The position numbers and the translations under genes were made by a program. From the NCBI GenBank assembly GCA_027483175.1, contig JAIXVE010000060.1:1-49712 (forward strand): DNA of 49,712 nucleotides, written 5' to 3'. The stretch is from Verrucomicrobiaceae bacterium (GTDB lineage Bacteria > Verrucomicrobiota > Verrucomicrobiia > Verrucomicrobiales > V1-33). Each line of letters begins with the position of its first letter. The stretch's first letter is position 1. Shown one piece after another: positions 41,178 to 49,712 of the stretch. The notes below the pieces were generated by a model. The model ran no database searches, was not told the origin of the DNA, and worked only from the letters and a program-made list of their open reading frames with translations.

Positions 41178-41435
41178 TCAGCGGCGGAGGCCGAGACCCT
41201 TGATGGCCTTCTGGTAGCGTTCCGGCGCGGTGTTCTTGAGGTAATCAAGGAGGCGGCGGCGCTGGGCGACTTGTTTCAGCAGACCGCGACGAGAGGAGAA
41301 GTCCTTCTTGTTTGCGATGAGGTGCTGAGTGAGGTGATTGATGCGCTGGGTGAGCAGGGCGACTTGGAAGTCGGCGCTACCGGTATCGCCTTCGTGAAGT
41401 TGGAACTGTTTTGGATCGATTGGGGTTGTGATCAT
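41178..41435 (-). CDS. rpsO: 30S ribosomal protein S15
   Basis: An 85-residue S15, close to the usual 88-89. Family blocks present are [51 protein letters not shown] and the basic C-terminus. It binds the central domain of 16S rRNA, helices 20-22. AAGG precedes the ATG at short spacing. It lies upstream of pnp on the same strand and divergent from the DUF58 gene. Confidence 0.97.
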   Translation of the reverse strand: MITTPIDPKQFQLHEGDTGSADFQVALLTQRINHLTQHLIANKKDFSSRRGLLKQVAQRRRLLDYLKNTAPERYQKAIKGLGLRR

Positions 41436-41613
41436 GGCCTTGATTGGTGACTCGAAGCTGCCGATGGGCTACCTCGCTTCCCTCCCGTGGGTGAAGGCCG
41501 GGACAGAAACACAATTGGAGGAGCCTGCAACAGGTTTTTGCGGGGTGAGGATTTGCAGGTGCGGAAGGGGGATGATGTGGTAATGGCGGGGGATGGATGG
41601 AGGGCTTGAGCGA

Positions 41614-42492
41614 ATGGATGAGGAGACTGTGCGTGGGAGCGTGCGGGCGGGAGCGGCGTGGGCGGAGGTATTCAGTCTGCCGTTGAGGGGTCGGGCGTGG
41701 CGCGGGGTGACGGGCGGGCATGCGGGGATGGGGACGGGGAGTTCGCTGGATTTTCAGGATCACCGGGAGTACCAGGCGGGGGATGATCCGCGGCATATCA
41801 ACTGGCAGGCGTATGCGCGGACTGGGCAGTACACGATGAAGCAGTATCGTGAGGAAGTGCGGCCGGTGGTGGACATTGTGATGGATGTGTCGCCGAGCAT
41901 GTTTTTTCTGGAGGAGAAGGCGGAGCGGAGTGTGGAGTTGCTGGGTTTTGCGGTGGAAGCGGCGAGGCGAGCGGGGACATCGCCGCGGGTGTGGCTGGCG
42001 GATGCGGAGGGGGTGAAGGTGGCTGGGTGGGAGGAACTGGAGAGTGGGCGGTGGGTTGGCGGGGGCGTGGGAGGGCAGGTGGCGATGTCAAAGCCGCCGT
42101 TGGTGGGGCGCGTGGCGTTGCGGCCGCAGTCGTTGCGGGTGCTGATCAGTGACTTGCTGTATCCGGGGGTGGAGCGGGAGGTGATGGGGTGGCTGGGTGC
42201 GGGGCAGGCGAGGGCGGTGGTGCTGGTGCCGTGGACTGAGTCGGAGGCGGATCCAGGGTGGGAGGGGAACATGGAGTTGGTGGATGCGGAGGATGGGGGC
42301 GTGCATCCGCGGAGGATTGAGGAGGCGACGCTGGTGCAGTATCGGAGGGCGTATGCGATGCATTTTGAGGTGTGGAAGGAGGCGGCGGTGCGGCATGGGG
42401 TGATGATGAGCCGGGTGGCGGCGGGTCGGGGGTTTGGTGAGGCGATGCAGCAGGAGGCGCTCCGGGCAGGGGCGGTGGAGACGTGGGATTGA
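41614..42492 (+). CDS. DUF58 / von Willebrand-like domain protein
   Basis: A 292-residue protein of the DUF58 family. The signature YQAGDDPRHINWQAYARTGQ lies near residues 51-70, and the von Willebrand fold has a MIDAS-type DVSPS (about 93-97). In many bacteria DUF58 proteins sit between a MoxR AAA ATPase and BatA/BatB proteins, in envelope-stress or metal-insertion chaperone systems. Here only the BatA-like gene is present; no MoxR gene is adjacent. GGAGGG at 41599-41604 lies 9 bases before the ATG at 41614, which decides that start over the upstream ATG at 41593. The stop overlaps the next gene. Confidence 0.8.
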   Translation: MDEETVRGSVRAGAAWAEVFSLPLRGRAWRGVTGGHAGMGTGSSLDFQDHREYQAGDDPRHINWQAYARTGQYTMKQYREEVRPVVDIVMDVSPSMFFLEEKAERSVELLGFAVEAARRAGTSPRVWLADAEGVKVAGWEELESGRWVGGGVGGQVAMSKPPLVGRVALRPQSLRVLISDLLYPGVEREVMGWLGAGQARAVVLVPWTESEADPGWEGNMELVDAEDGGVHPRRIEEATLVQYRRAYAMHFEVWKEAAVRHGVMMSRVAAGRGFGEAMQQEALRAGAVETWD

Positions 42493-44300
42493 CTCTGGGG
42501 AATCCGCTGGGGTTGCTGGCGCTGCTAGGGTTGCCGGCGGTGCTGGCGGTGCATTTTCTGCAGCGTCGGGCGAAGCGCGAGGTGGTGAGTACGTTGTTTC
42601 TGCTGACGCCGCTGCATCGGGAGAGTGAGAGCGGGCGGCGTTGGGAGCGGTTGCGGACCTCGTGGCCGCTGTGGTTGCAGTTGCTGGCGGTGCTGGTGCT
42701 GGCGTGGCTGATGGCGGAGCCGCGGTGGTTAGAGAAGAACAGCGTGCAGCGGGTGGCGCTGGTGCTGGACGGGTCGGCGTCGATGCGGGTTTCGAAGGAG
42801 CGGTTGGTGAAGTATCTTCGGGAGGATCTGGGGGGGTTAGGGAGGCTGAGCGGGACGACCGAGTACACCGTGCTGGATTCGCGGGTGGGGCAGGGTCGGT
42901 TGTATCATGGGACGGAGTTGAGCGGCGTGGTGGCGGCGGTGGAGACGTGGGTGCCTGCGGCGGGGACGCATGATCCGGGGCCGGCGTTGCGGCTGGCGCG
43001 GAGTTTGAGTGGGCCGGATGGGGTGGTTTGGTATGTGACGGACCATGCGGTGGAGACGTCGGTGGCTGGGGTGCAGGTGTATGCGGTGGGGGAGAGTGCG
43101 GAGAATTGCGGGATTGCTGGGGTGACGGTGGAGGAGACGGCGGGTCGGCGAGTGTGGCGGGCGCTGCTGAGGAATTACAGTGATCGGGCGGTGGAGCGGA
43201 CGTGGCGGGTGACGGACCGGAGTGGGGCGGCGTCGGTGCCGGAGAAGGTGACGATTCCGGCGCGGGGGAATCTGGCGGTGCAGGGTGCGTTTCCTGAGGG
43301 GAGCGAGGGATTGGTGATTGCGGTGGATGCCGATGTGTTTCCGCTGGATGACGTGGCACCGGTGTTGCGGCCGCGGCCGAGACGGTTGGCGGCGGTGCTG
43401 CCTGAGGGGGCTGGGGAGGCGTCGTGGCGGAAGTTAGTGGAGAGCCTGCCTGATTTCGGGGTGACGGCGGATGCCGGGCTGGCGGATCTGGAGATTGTGG
43501 AGGCCGGGGGAGGGGCGGAGGTGGCGGCGGAGCGGCCTGGGGTGGTGTTTGTGAAGGCTGGAGAGACGGCTGCGCCGATGCGCGGCGTGGTGTTGGTGGA
43601 GCGGCACCGGTTGACGCAGGATTTGAACTGGCAGGCGGTGGCGGCGGAGGCGGTTCCGGGGGTGGCGATGCGTGAGGGTGATGAAGTGCTGGTGTGGATA
43701 GGGGATCGGGCGCTGGTGCTGCTGCGCGGCGGGGAGAACCGGAGGCAGTTGATCTTCAATTTTGATCCGGCTAGGTCGAATGCGTTGCGGCAGCCGGCGA
43801 TGGTGGTGACCTTGTTGAGGTTTCTGGAGGAGAGGCGGGGTCAGGTGCCTAGGGAGGAGATTTCGAATGTGGATTGCGGGCAGCTGGTGGATCAGCCGTT
43901 GAAGTTAGGGTCGGGGGATCCGGCGGTGGAGATGACGTGGGAGACGATTGGGGCTGGCGGGGTGGTAGGGAAGGTGGAGGGGCGGAGCGTGGCGGCGGAG
44001 CGGGCGGCGGTGCTGCGGGCACCGGAGGAACCGGCGTTTTTCAAGGTGCGGCAGGGCGGTCGGACCGTGCTGACTGCGGCGGCGGCGTTCCGGGATGCGC
44101 GGGAGGCGGATTTTTCGAAGGCGGTGACGAAGCGGGAGGTGGAGACGGTGAGGGAAGCGCTGAGCGATCGGCACAGCCAGGCGGATGGTCACTGGAGGCT
44201 GTGGGTTCTGGTGCTGCTGGGATTGTTGCTAGGTTCGTGGCTGCTGGCGGGGAAGGCGAGGCGGAGCGATCAGCGGGAAGGCGGGGTGTTGGGAGTTTGA
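42483..44300 (+). CDS. BatA-like protein with von Willebrand domain
   Basis: A 605-residue membrane protein. The N-terminus is a BatA/aerotolerance-regulator segment: NPLGLLALLGLPAVLAVHFLQRR (residues about 6-28), then a second helix near 60-78. A von Willebrand fold with MIDAS DGSAS (about 96-100) follows, then beta domains and a final membrane segment (RLWVLVLLGLLLGSWLLAG, about 572-590). The start is the GTG at 42483, overlapping DUF58; the TTG at 42489, in a TTGA overlap with GGAG 8 bases upstream, is equally plausible. It is coupled to DUF58 and probably forms a complex with it in the membrane. The last 31 bases overlap the convergent FAD oxidoreductase gene. Confidence 0.75.
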   Translation: MGLTLGNPLGLLALLGLPAVLAVHFLQRRAKREVVSTLFLLTPLHRESESGRRWERLRTSWPLWLQLLAVLVLAWLMAEPRWLEKNSVQRVALVLDGSASMRVSKERLVKYLREDLGGLGRLSGTTEYTVLDSRVGQGRLYHGTELSGVVAAVETWVPAAGTHDPGPALRLARSLSGPDGVVWYVTDHAVETSVAGVQVYAVGESAENCGIAGVTVEETAGRRVWRALLRNYSDRAVERTWRVTDRSGAASVPEKVTIPARGNLAVQGAFPEGSEGLVIAVDADVFPLDDVAPVLRPRPRRLAAVLPEGAGEASWRKLVESLPDFGVTADAGLADLEIVEAGGGAEVAAERPGVVFVKAGETAAPMRGVVLVERHRLTQDLNWQAVAAEAVPGVAMREGDEVLVWIGDRALVLLRGGENRRQLIFNFDPARSNALRQPAMVVTLLRFLEERRGQVPREEISNVDCGQLVDQPLKLGSGDPAVEMTWETIGAGGVVGKVEGRSVAAERAAVLRAPEEPAFFKVRQGGRTVLTAAAAFRDAREADFSKAVTKREVETVREALSDRHSQADGHWRLWVLVLLGLLLGSWLLAGKARRSDQREGGVLGV

Positions 44301-46363
44301 GGGGTGGGGGATTTGGCGGGGATGAAGCGGACGGCGTCGAGGATGACGTGGCCGTTCGCGTCTTTGGAGAAGAACGTGACGGAGGTGGTGGCGGGGAGAT
44401 TGAACGTGCCGACGGGGATGAACAGCGGGTTGCCGCCTTGTTGCTGATTGATGGAGACCTCGCGGGGGCCGGCGGTGGTGAGGATGGAGAGACGGACCTT
44501 TCTGGCGCGGTTTTCGTGCGGGGCGCAGGCGATCTGGATTTCCCATGGGCCGGCGTGGGGGAGCGTGGTGTTGAAGATGGCGCTGTTAGAGGGATTGGCG
44601 GTGGCGCTGTCGTGGTGGTAGCCTGAGCCGTGGAACGGTTTGATGGCGGAGCTGGGTTTCCATGAGCCGGAGAGGGAAGCGGCGGAGTCGTCGATGGTGA
44701 TGCTGCCTGCGGCGGCGGCGTCGGGAGAGTGGGAAGGCCATGAGAGGATCTGGCCGTCGGCGGCGAGACGATCGCGGAGGATTTGGTAGGGGATCTCGTG
44801 GGGAGAGGAGGCGCGGTCGAGGGCGAGACAGGCTCCGGTGGCGGCGGACTGGGCGAGGATCATGAAGACCGGTTCCATGCGGATGGAGCCGAAGGCGATG
44901 TGGGAGCTGGAGAGACAGACGGGGACGAGGAGATTGGAGAGTTGGTCGCGTTTGGGGAGGAGGGCGCGCCATGAGACTGGATAGGGAGCGGGGAGTGGAG
45001 CGCCGACATCGCCCTCGTTCTGGACGTGGCCGTCGGGGGTGATGTAGCGCTGGACGTTGTGAGAGTCGATGGTGTAGGAGCCCATGCCGACGGGATCGGG
45101 GACGGGATTGGTGCCGGTGAGTTCGTGTTCGGTCATGACGAATTCGCCGGTGAGGCGTCGTGCTTCGCGGATGTAGAGCTGGTGGGGCCAGTGGCCGTTG
45201 TCGGTGAATTCGTCTTTGGCGAGGCCCCATGACTGCATGGCGGAGCGGACGTCGGAGGGGACGCGCGGGTCATTGGCGATGAAGTAGAGCCAGCCCTGCT
45301 GGTAGTCGCGATGGGCTTGGATGATGCGGGCGCGGGTGGCGTCGTCGCCGTCCGGGTATTGGTAATTGGCGCCGATGAAGTCGAAGCTGACGGGGCCGTG
45401 GTTATTGGTATCGGTTTTCCGGTTAGGGATGGGGTCGAATTTGGCAAAGGTTTCGCGCCAGCCGGCGTTGAAGACGCGGAGGAGGAGCTCGTAGGTATCC
45501 GGGTTGTATTGGGATGGTTTGGGGAAGGGGACGCGGTTTTCGGGGTGATTGGTGAGGCAGAGGCGGAAGCAGTAGGCCTGGATGCGGTGGTCGGCTGAGC
45601 CGAAAGTGCCTGGGGGATCGGTGCTGATGAGCGGGAGCGTGCCGGAGGCAGGGTTGCCGGGGATTTTGAAGGGACTGATGGGTGAGGGGAGGACGCCGAA
45701 GTGGTGGCGGTGGTGGAGGATGCCGGTCTGGACCCCGTTCCATTTTTCCTTGTAGGTGGCGAGGGATTCGCGACCCGCGTGCCATGAGGCACCGGCGGCG
45801 GCCATGAGATCGCCTTCGTAGGTGGCGTCGATGAACATGCCGCCGGAGAAGGAGAGACCGTTTTTGGTGGTTAGGGAGACGATGCGGGTGCCGTCGCGAC
45901 GGATGCCGTGGGAGCGGTCGAGCGGGGCGTTGCGGTGGACGGGGATGTGGTATTCGCGGATGAGGTTTTCGAAGACATTTTCAGCGGCGTGGGGTTCGAA
46001 GATCCACATGGTGCGCTGGGTGCCGTCGATGGCTGGGGTGCCCTGGCCCTTATTGCCGTAGTCGGCTGGGGATTGGAACGGCCATGAGGCGGGGAGCTGG
46101 TAGTGCTGCCAGATGCGGTGATAGAATTCGCGGGCGAGGCCTCCGATGACGGCTTTGTTGCCGGTGTCGGTGAAGCCGAGGCCTCCGGAGGAGAGACCGC
46201 CGAGATGGGTGTCGGGGGAGATGATGACCGTGGATTTGCCCATGCGGCGGGCCTGGACGGCGGCGATGACGGCGGCTGACGTGCCGCCGTAGATGACGAC
46301 GTCGGCGTGTTCGGCGAGGGAGACGGCGGGGAGGGCGAGGGCGAGGAGGAGGGGGAAGCGCAT
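44270..46363 (-). CDS. Secreted FAD-dependent oxidoreductase
   Basis: A 697-residue protein with a signal peptide (1-17, cut after SLA). The FAD fold begins DVVIYGGTSAAVIAA (21-35) and continues with VIISPDTHLGGLSSGGLG, FIDATYEGDLMAAAGA and IDSHNVQRYITPDG, the pattern of the PF12831 oxidoreductases often annotated as xanthan-lyase-related. The last 130 residues form a beta-sandwich ending IPVGTFNLPATTSVTFFSKD, typical of golvesin-like C-terminal domains. It probably acts on a sugar or sugar acid outside the cytoplasm. The start is 6 bases after the sulfatase stop. Confidence 0.75.
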   Translation of the reverse strand: MRFPLLLALALPAVSLAEHADVVIYGGTSAAVIAAVQARRMGKSTVIISPDTHLGGLSSGGLGFTDTGNKAVIGGLAREFYHRIWQHYQLPASWPFQSPADYGNKGQGTPAIDGTQRTMWIFEPHAAENVFENLIREYHIPVHRNAPLDRSHGIRRDGTRIVSLTTKNGLSFSGGMFIDATYEGDLMAAAGASWHAGRESLATYKEKWNGVQTGILHHRHHFGVLPSPISPFKIPGNPASGTLPLISTDPPGTFGSADHRIQAYCFRLCLTNHPENRVPFPKPSQYNPDTYELLLRVFNAGWRETFAKFDPIPNRKTDTNNHGPVSFDFIGANYQYPDGDDATRARIIQAHRDYQQGWLYFIANDPRVPSDVRSAMQSWGLAKDEFTDNGHWPHQLYIREARRLTGEFVMTEHELTGTNPVPDPVGMGSYTIDSHNVQRYITPDGHVQNEGDVGAPLPAPYPVSWRALLPKRDQLSNLLVPVCLSSSHIAFGSIRMEPVFMILAQSAATGACLALDRASSPHEIPYQILRDRLAADGQILSWPSHSPDAAAAGSITIDDSAASLSGSWKPSSAIKPFHGSGYHHDSATANPSNSAIFNTTLPHAGPWEIQIACAPHENRARKVRLSILTTAGPREVSINQQQGGNPLFIPVGTFNLPATTSVTFFSKDANGHVILDAVRFIPAKSPTPQTPNTPPSR

Positions 46364-46369
46364 GGGGAT

Positions 46370-47974
46370 TCAGCGAGGGCGGCGGGGTGAGGGGAGGTCG
46401 GAGAAGGGAGGGCGGTCGAAGGCGAGCCCGTCGCCGGAGACGCGAGGGTCGCCGGCGGCGCGGAGGGAGTCGAGGAGCTGGCGGGAGAGAGAATCTTTGG
46501 TGGCGGCGTGGGCTGGGTCGGCGGCGAGATTGACGAGCTGGGCTGGGTCTTTGCGGAGATCGTAGAGTTCTTCGGCGGGGCGTTTGGCGAAGGCGAGGTC
46601 GTAGAATTTCTGCCACTCGGGCTGGCGGCCGTTGAGGATGAGCCATGCTTTGGTGGGGCTGGCGTCCATGTCAGCGAAGGCGAGGTGGGTGTTAGAGGAG
46701 AGGGATTCGGCGGATGGGGCGTCTGGGGATTCGGCGGCTTTGGGATTTCCCATGGGCCAGCGATCGGGAGCGAAGTTGCGGATGTAGAGGTGGTCGGCGG
46801 TGCGAAGGGCGCGTTGTGGGTAGGGGAGGGCGAGGTCGCGGGCGTTGGCGACGTGGCGTTCGCGGCCTGTGATGACGTGGTTACGGGCGGGGTCGATGAG
46901 GCCGGATTTGTCAGAGTCGAGGAGCGGCAGGAGCGAGCGGCCGTGCATGCCTGTGGGGATGGGGAGGCCTGCGGTTTCGAGGAACGTCGGGGCGAGGTCC
47001 ATGAGGGAAGTGAAGTCGTCGATGATGCGGTTGCCGGGGCGGCCTGGGAAGCGGGCGGCGAGGGTGACGGCGGTGCCGAAGTCGTAGAGATTGCATTTGC
47101 CGCGAGGCATGCCGGGCATGCCGTGGTCGCCGCTGATGATGACGAGCGTGTTATCGAGCTGGCCGGAGGATTCGAGGCGTTTGAGGAGGATGCCGATGGC
47201 GGCGTCGAAGGCCTGGATTTCGCCGAAGTAGTCGGAGAAGTCCTCACGGGTGGCGGGGACGTCGGGGAGGTGGGGAGGGATGCGGCCCTTGAAGCGATCG
47301 GGGTCGATGTTCCAGAGGGCTTTGCCGGAGCCTTGTTTCCATGAGCGGTGGACGTTGGTGGGGCCGAACCAGTAGAGCCATGGGGAGTTGGGTTGGCGGG
47401 CGGCGAGGAATTCGTCGAAGTTGGTGCCGATGCCGTCGAGGAGCTGGCGTGAGGCTTCTGGGAAGGGAGTGCCTGCGGCGACGAGGGTGGAGGCGTTTTT
47501 GGAGAAGCCGTTGAAGCGTTGGCCGTGTTTTTCGTAGGCGTAGCGGCCGGTGCCGAAGGGGGCGTCGGCTGGGTCGCCGGGGCTCCAGACCTTGAAGGTT
47601 TCGCCGATGTGGTGGCCGGCGTCGCGGAGGAGGAGAGGGAAGGAAGGGATGGTGCTGTCCCAGTAGGCACCCTGGAGGATTGCGCCGCGGCCGGTGCTGA
47701 AGAAGTGGCGGCCGGAGAGGAGGGCGCTGCGGCAGGGCGTGCAGGACGGGGCGTTGACGAAGGCGTGGCGGAAGAGAGCGCCTTCGCGGGCGATGCGGTC
47801 GATGTTGGGCGTGTGGATGAGTTCGTGGATGGAGCCCTTGCCGTCGACGGCGGCGTAGGCGCTGGCGTAGCGGCCCCAGTCGTCGGCGAAGCAGAAGAGG
47901 ATGTTGAGAGGGCGTTTGGGATCTGCGTGGAGGGGGAGGAGAGAGCAGAGCAGGAGGAGGGCGAGCCTGAGCAT
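46370..47974 (-). CDS. Secreted type I sulfatase
   Basis: A 534-residue sulfatase with a signal peptide (1-17). It has the metal-binding LFCFADDWG (26-34), TPNIDRIAREG (55-65), the modification motif SCTPCRSALLSGRH with Cys78 as formylglycine precursor (C-x-P-x-R rule kept), IISGDHGMPGMPRGK, and RPAEELYDLRKDPAQLVNLA near the end, as in S1-family sulfatases. Maturation needs a formylglycine-generating enzyme, not in this window. It is co-directional with, and 6 bases upstream of, the FAD oxidoreductase, suggesting breakdown of a sulfated polysaccharide. Confidence 0.88.
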   Translation of the reverse strand: MLRLALLLLCSLLPLHADPKRPLNILFCFADDWGRYASAYAAVDGKGSIHELIHTPNIDRIAREGALFRHAFVNAPSCTPCRSALLSGRHFFSTGRGAILQGAYWDSTIPSFPLLLRDAGHHIGETFKVWSPGDPADAPFGTGRYAYEKHGQRFNGFSKNASTLVAAGTPFPEASRQLLDGIGTNFDEFLAARQPNSPWLYWFGPTNVHRSWKQGSGKALWNIDPDRFKGRIPPHLPDVPATREDFSDYFGEIQAFDAAIGILLKRLESSGQLDNTLVIISGDHGMPGMPRGKCNLYDFGTAVTLAARFPGRPGNRIIDDFTSLMDLAPTFLETAGLPIPTGMHGRSLLPLLDSDKSGLIDPARNHVITGRERHVANARDLALPYPQRALRTADHLYIRNFAPDRWPMGNPKAAESPDAPSAESLSSNTHLAFADMDASPTKAWLILNGRQPEWQKFYDLAFAKRPAEELYDLRKDPAQLVNLAADPAHAATKDSLSRQLLDSLRAAGDPRVSGDGLAFDRPPFSDLPSPRRPR

Positions 47975-48114
47975 GGGTGGGATGTGGGCGAGGAGGGGAG
48001 GAGGTGCGAGCCGGAGTCACATCCGCAGACGCGCGTGGGGTGGAGAGGGGGAAAGTGTCAGGGTTGGAGCATTCCGGCGCTTGACTGGGCTGGGCGGTCC
48101 GGCACCATGAGGCG

Positions 48115-49245
48115 ATGATAAATCACTGCTGCCGGGTGCTGGGGGTGCTGATGGTGACGGCTGCTGCGGCTGCGGCGGCGGGGGACGTGCTGCCGCGGAT
48201 TGCGTTTGAGGATTTTCCGGGTGGGACGGGGGAGTCGGTGCGGGAGATTGTGAGGGCGGAGCTGGCGAGGTCGGGTCGGTTCCGGGAGGGAGTGTCGCCG
48301 CAGGGGTGGACGGTGCGGGCGTCGTCGTCGGCTGGGCGGATTGACGGGGCGCTGATGTCTGCGGGTGGGGCGATGGTGTTCAACAATCAGTATGACCGGA
48401 TTGATCTGCGGGACAATGCGCATGCGTTTGCGGATGACATTGTGGCGGCGGTGACTGGTGAGCCGGGGATAGCGCTGAGCCGGATTGCGTTTGTGAGTGA
48501 CCGGAGCGGGGCGAAGGAAGTGTATTTGTGCGACAGTGACGGGCAGCGGATTGAGCAGGTGACGCAGGAGGGGGGGATTTGCGGGGCACCGGCGCTGAGT
48601 CCGGGGTCGGTGTTTCTGGCTTATACTGGTTATCAGTCAGGGTTTGCGGATGTGTATCTGGTGAATCTGTCACGGGGAGACCGGCGGCGGATCATCAGTG
48701 CGCCGGGGACGAACAGCGGGGCGGCGTTTTCGCCGGATGGGACGCGGCTGGCGGTGACGATGAGTCATGGGGGGACGCCGGATATTTTTGTGACCTTGAT
48801 GGGGGGAGGGAGGCAGGAGCGATTGATGGCGTCGCGGGCGGTGGAGGCGTCGCCGTCGTGGGCACCGGACGGGCAGCATCTGGTGTTTGTGTCGGATGCG
48901 ACGGGAGCGCCGCAGTTGTATTTGTGTTCGCGGCGGAAGCGGAAGCCTGAGCGGATTGACACTGGGTGGGCGCGGTGCACGGCACCGGATTGGTCGCCGG
49001 ACGGGCAGCGGATTGCGTTTACGGGATGGCGCGGGGAGAGGAAGAGTGTGGTGGTGTGCGATCTGGAGACGGCGGTGGTGAAGGAAGTGATGAGCGGGGC
49101 GGAGGATCCGGTGTGGGCACCGGACGGGCGGCATCTGGCGGCGGTGCAGGGGAATGCGATTGTGACTTTGAATACGGTGACTGGGGAGAAGCGGCGGCTG
49201 GTGACGGGGATGGGGCGGGTGAGTGAGCCGACGTGGTCGCGATAG
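48115..49245 (+). CDS. TolB-like beta-propeller protein
   Basis: A 376-residue exported protein with a signal peptide (1-22, Ala-rich). Residues about 28-115 form a TolB N-terminal-like domain (IRE-type helix VREIVRAELARSGRF, then DRIDLRDNAHAFADDIVAAVTG). Residues about 120-376 form a WD40-like beta-propeller with repeats built on IAFVSDRSG, AAFSPDGTRLAVT, PSWAPDGQHLVF, PDWSPDGQRIAFT and PVWAPDGRHLA. TolB works in the Tol-Pal envelope system; tolQ/R/A and pal are not in view. It is divergent from the sulfatase. Confidence 0.75.
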   Translation: MINHCCRVLGVLMVTAAAAAAAGDVLPRIAFEDFPGGTGESVREIVRAELARSGRFREGVSPQGWTVRASSSAGRIDGALMSAGGAMVFNNQYDRIDLRDNAHAFADDIVAAVTGEPGIALSRIAFVSDRSGAKEVYLCDSDGQRIEQVTQEGGICGAPALSPGSVFLAYTGYQSGFADVYLVNLSRGDRRRIISAPGTNSGAAFSPDGTRLAVTMSHGGTPDIFVTLMGGGRQERLMASRAVEASPSWAPDGQHLVFVSDATGAPQLYLCSRRKRKPERIDTGWARCTAPDWSPDGQRIAFTGWRGERKSVVVCDLETAVVKEVMSGAEDPVWAPDGRHLAAVQGNAIVTLNTVTGEKRRLVTGMGRVSEPTWSR

Positions 49246-49284
49246 AGGGTTGGCGGGGAGGCGGTGGGTGTGCGATGGGAGGGG

Positions 49285-49712
49285 ATGCGCGCTGTGATTC
49301 CGAGAGTGTTGGCGATGGTGTTGGCGATGCCGGTGGTGGCGGAGCCGCCGGTGGGGAAGGTGTCGGTGACGTGGAACGGGCCGATGATTGAGGGCTGGCA
49401 GGGAGAGGGGCCTGATCCAGAGGATCCGGTGGCGGTGTTCGGGGCGGTGTTTGGGGCGTTGCCGGATGAGGTGATGGTGTATCCGACGGAGAATTACTAT
49501 TACTGGGAGCTGCAGGCGGGCGGGCGGACCTTGAGGGGGAATCTGCGGCTGGCGTCGGGGAGGCGGGAGCGTGGCGAGCTGTGTTTTGGTTATGCGGAGG
49601 GAGTGGCGCGACTGGATGAGGAGCGGGAGGTGCTGACAAAGTCGCGGTGGTTTGGAGCGGGGGATGGGGTGGAGGTGAAGTGCGAGGGGGCGATGGCGTG
49701 TGTGGTTAGGTA
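49285..49712 (+). CDS. Truncated secreted hypothetical protein
   Basis: An open frame running off the right end, 142 codons seen. It begins MRAVIPRVLAMVLAMPVVAEP, a signal peptide, and goes on with YPTENYYYWELQAGG and a beta-rich region containing GELCFGYAEG. No family is recognised. GGAGG-like sequence (49276-49283) precedes the ATG at short spacing. It lies 39 bases after the TolB-like gene and probably shares its transcript. Confidence 0.6.
   Translation, partial: MRAVIPRVLAMVLAMPVVAEPPVGKVSVTWNGPMIEGWQGEGPDPEDPVAVFGAVFGALPDEVMVYPTENYYYWELQAGGRTLRGNLRLASGRRERGELCFGYAEGVARLDEEREVLTKSRWFGAGDGVEVKCEGAMACVVR

Overview
The window looks like a chromosomal segment of a high-GC member of the Verrucomicrobiota, probably class Verrucomicrobiae. 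This is inferred from gene content, not from an rRNA gene, which is absent. The clues are a PEP-CTERM protein, a 2,167-residue lamin-tail/CotH/PKD protein, a sulfatase beside an FAD-dependent oxidoreductase, a DUF3616 protein, a TolB-like protein and many secreted proteins without clear homologues. The displayed strand is G-rich nearly everywhere whichever way genes point. Plus-strand genes therefore favour G-ending codons and minus-strand genes C-ending codons, and long antisense shadow frames are common.

Layout. 0.1-3.0 kb: a small coiled-coil protein, then an AmgK-like kinase translationally coupled to a CHASE2-like membrane protein. 3.0-6.9 kb: a compositionally different patch with two small membrane proteins, a PEP-CTERM protein, a glycoside-hydrolase-like protein, a frameshifted remnant and much intergenic repeat DNA. 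It is bracketed by direct copies of a GATTTGA heptad repeat. 7.0-12.5 kb: plus-strand metabolic and housekeeping genes (2-hydroxyacid dehydrogenase, DUF3616, SixA, PdeM, a secreted protein, Gfo/Idh/MocA oxidoreductase, QueD). 12.6-19.5 kb: a seven-gene minus-strand cluster, nuoM-nuoN-sufE-tatD-phosphoesterase-ruvA-ATP-grasp-like. A palindrome matching the CRP consensus separates it from a divergent M48 lipoprotein. 20.5-31 kb: the giant LTD/CotH protein, dnaX, a lipoprotein and an HTH-receiver protein. 31-36.3 kb: a secreted helix-hairpin-helix protein, a DUF4239 protein, a single-chain NosR-like flavoprotein fused to ApbE, and a lipoprotein cyclophilin. 36.5-41.4 kb: tRNA-Met, an ApnL-like protein, and the classical rpsO-pnp pair with a long stem in the pnp leader. 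41.6-44.3 kb: a DUF58/BatA von Willebrand pair. 44.3-49.7 kb: FAD oxidoreductase plus sulfatase, a TolB-like protein and a truncated final gene.

Functional themes are Nuo complex I subunits, extracytoplasmic flavin/FeS electron transfer, DNA repair and replication (RuvA, DnaX, PdeM), RNA turnover and translation (rpsO, pnp, tRNA-Met), and export of surface and polysaccharide-related proteins. The strongest candidates for unusual biology are the NosR-ApbE fusion, the 21-bp stem ahead of pnp, and the families of heptad and three-way-junction intergenic repeats. No transposase, integrase, CRISPR array or rRNA gene was seen.
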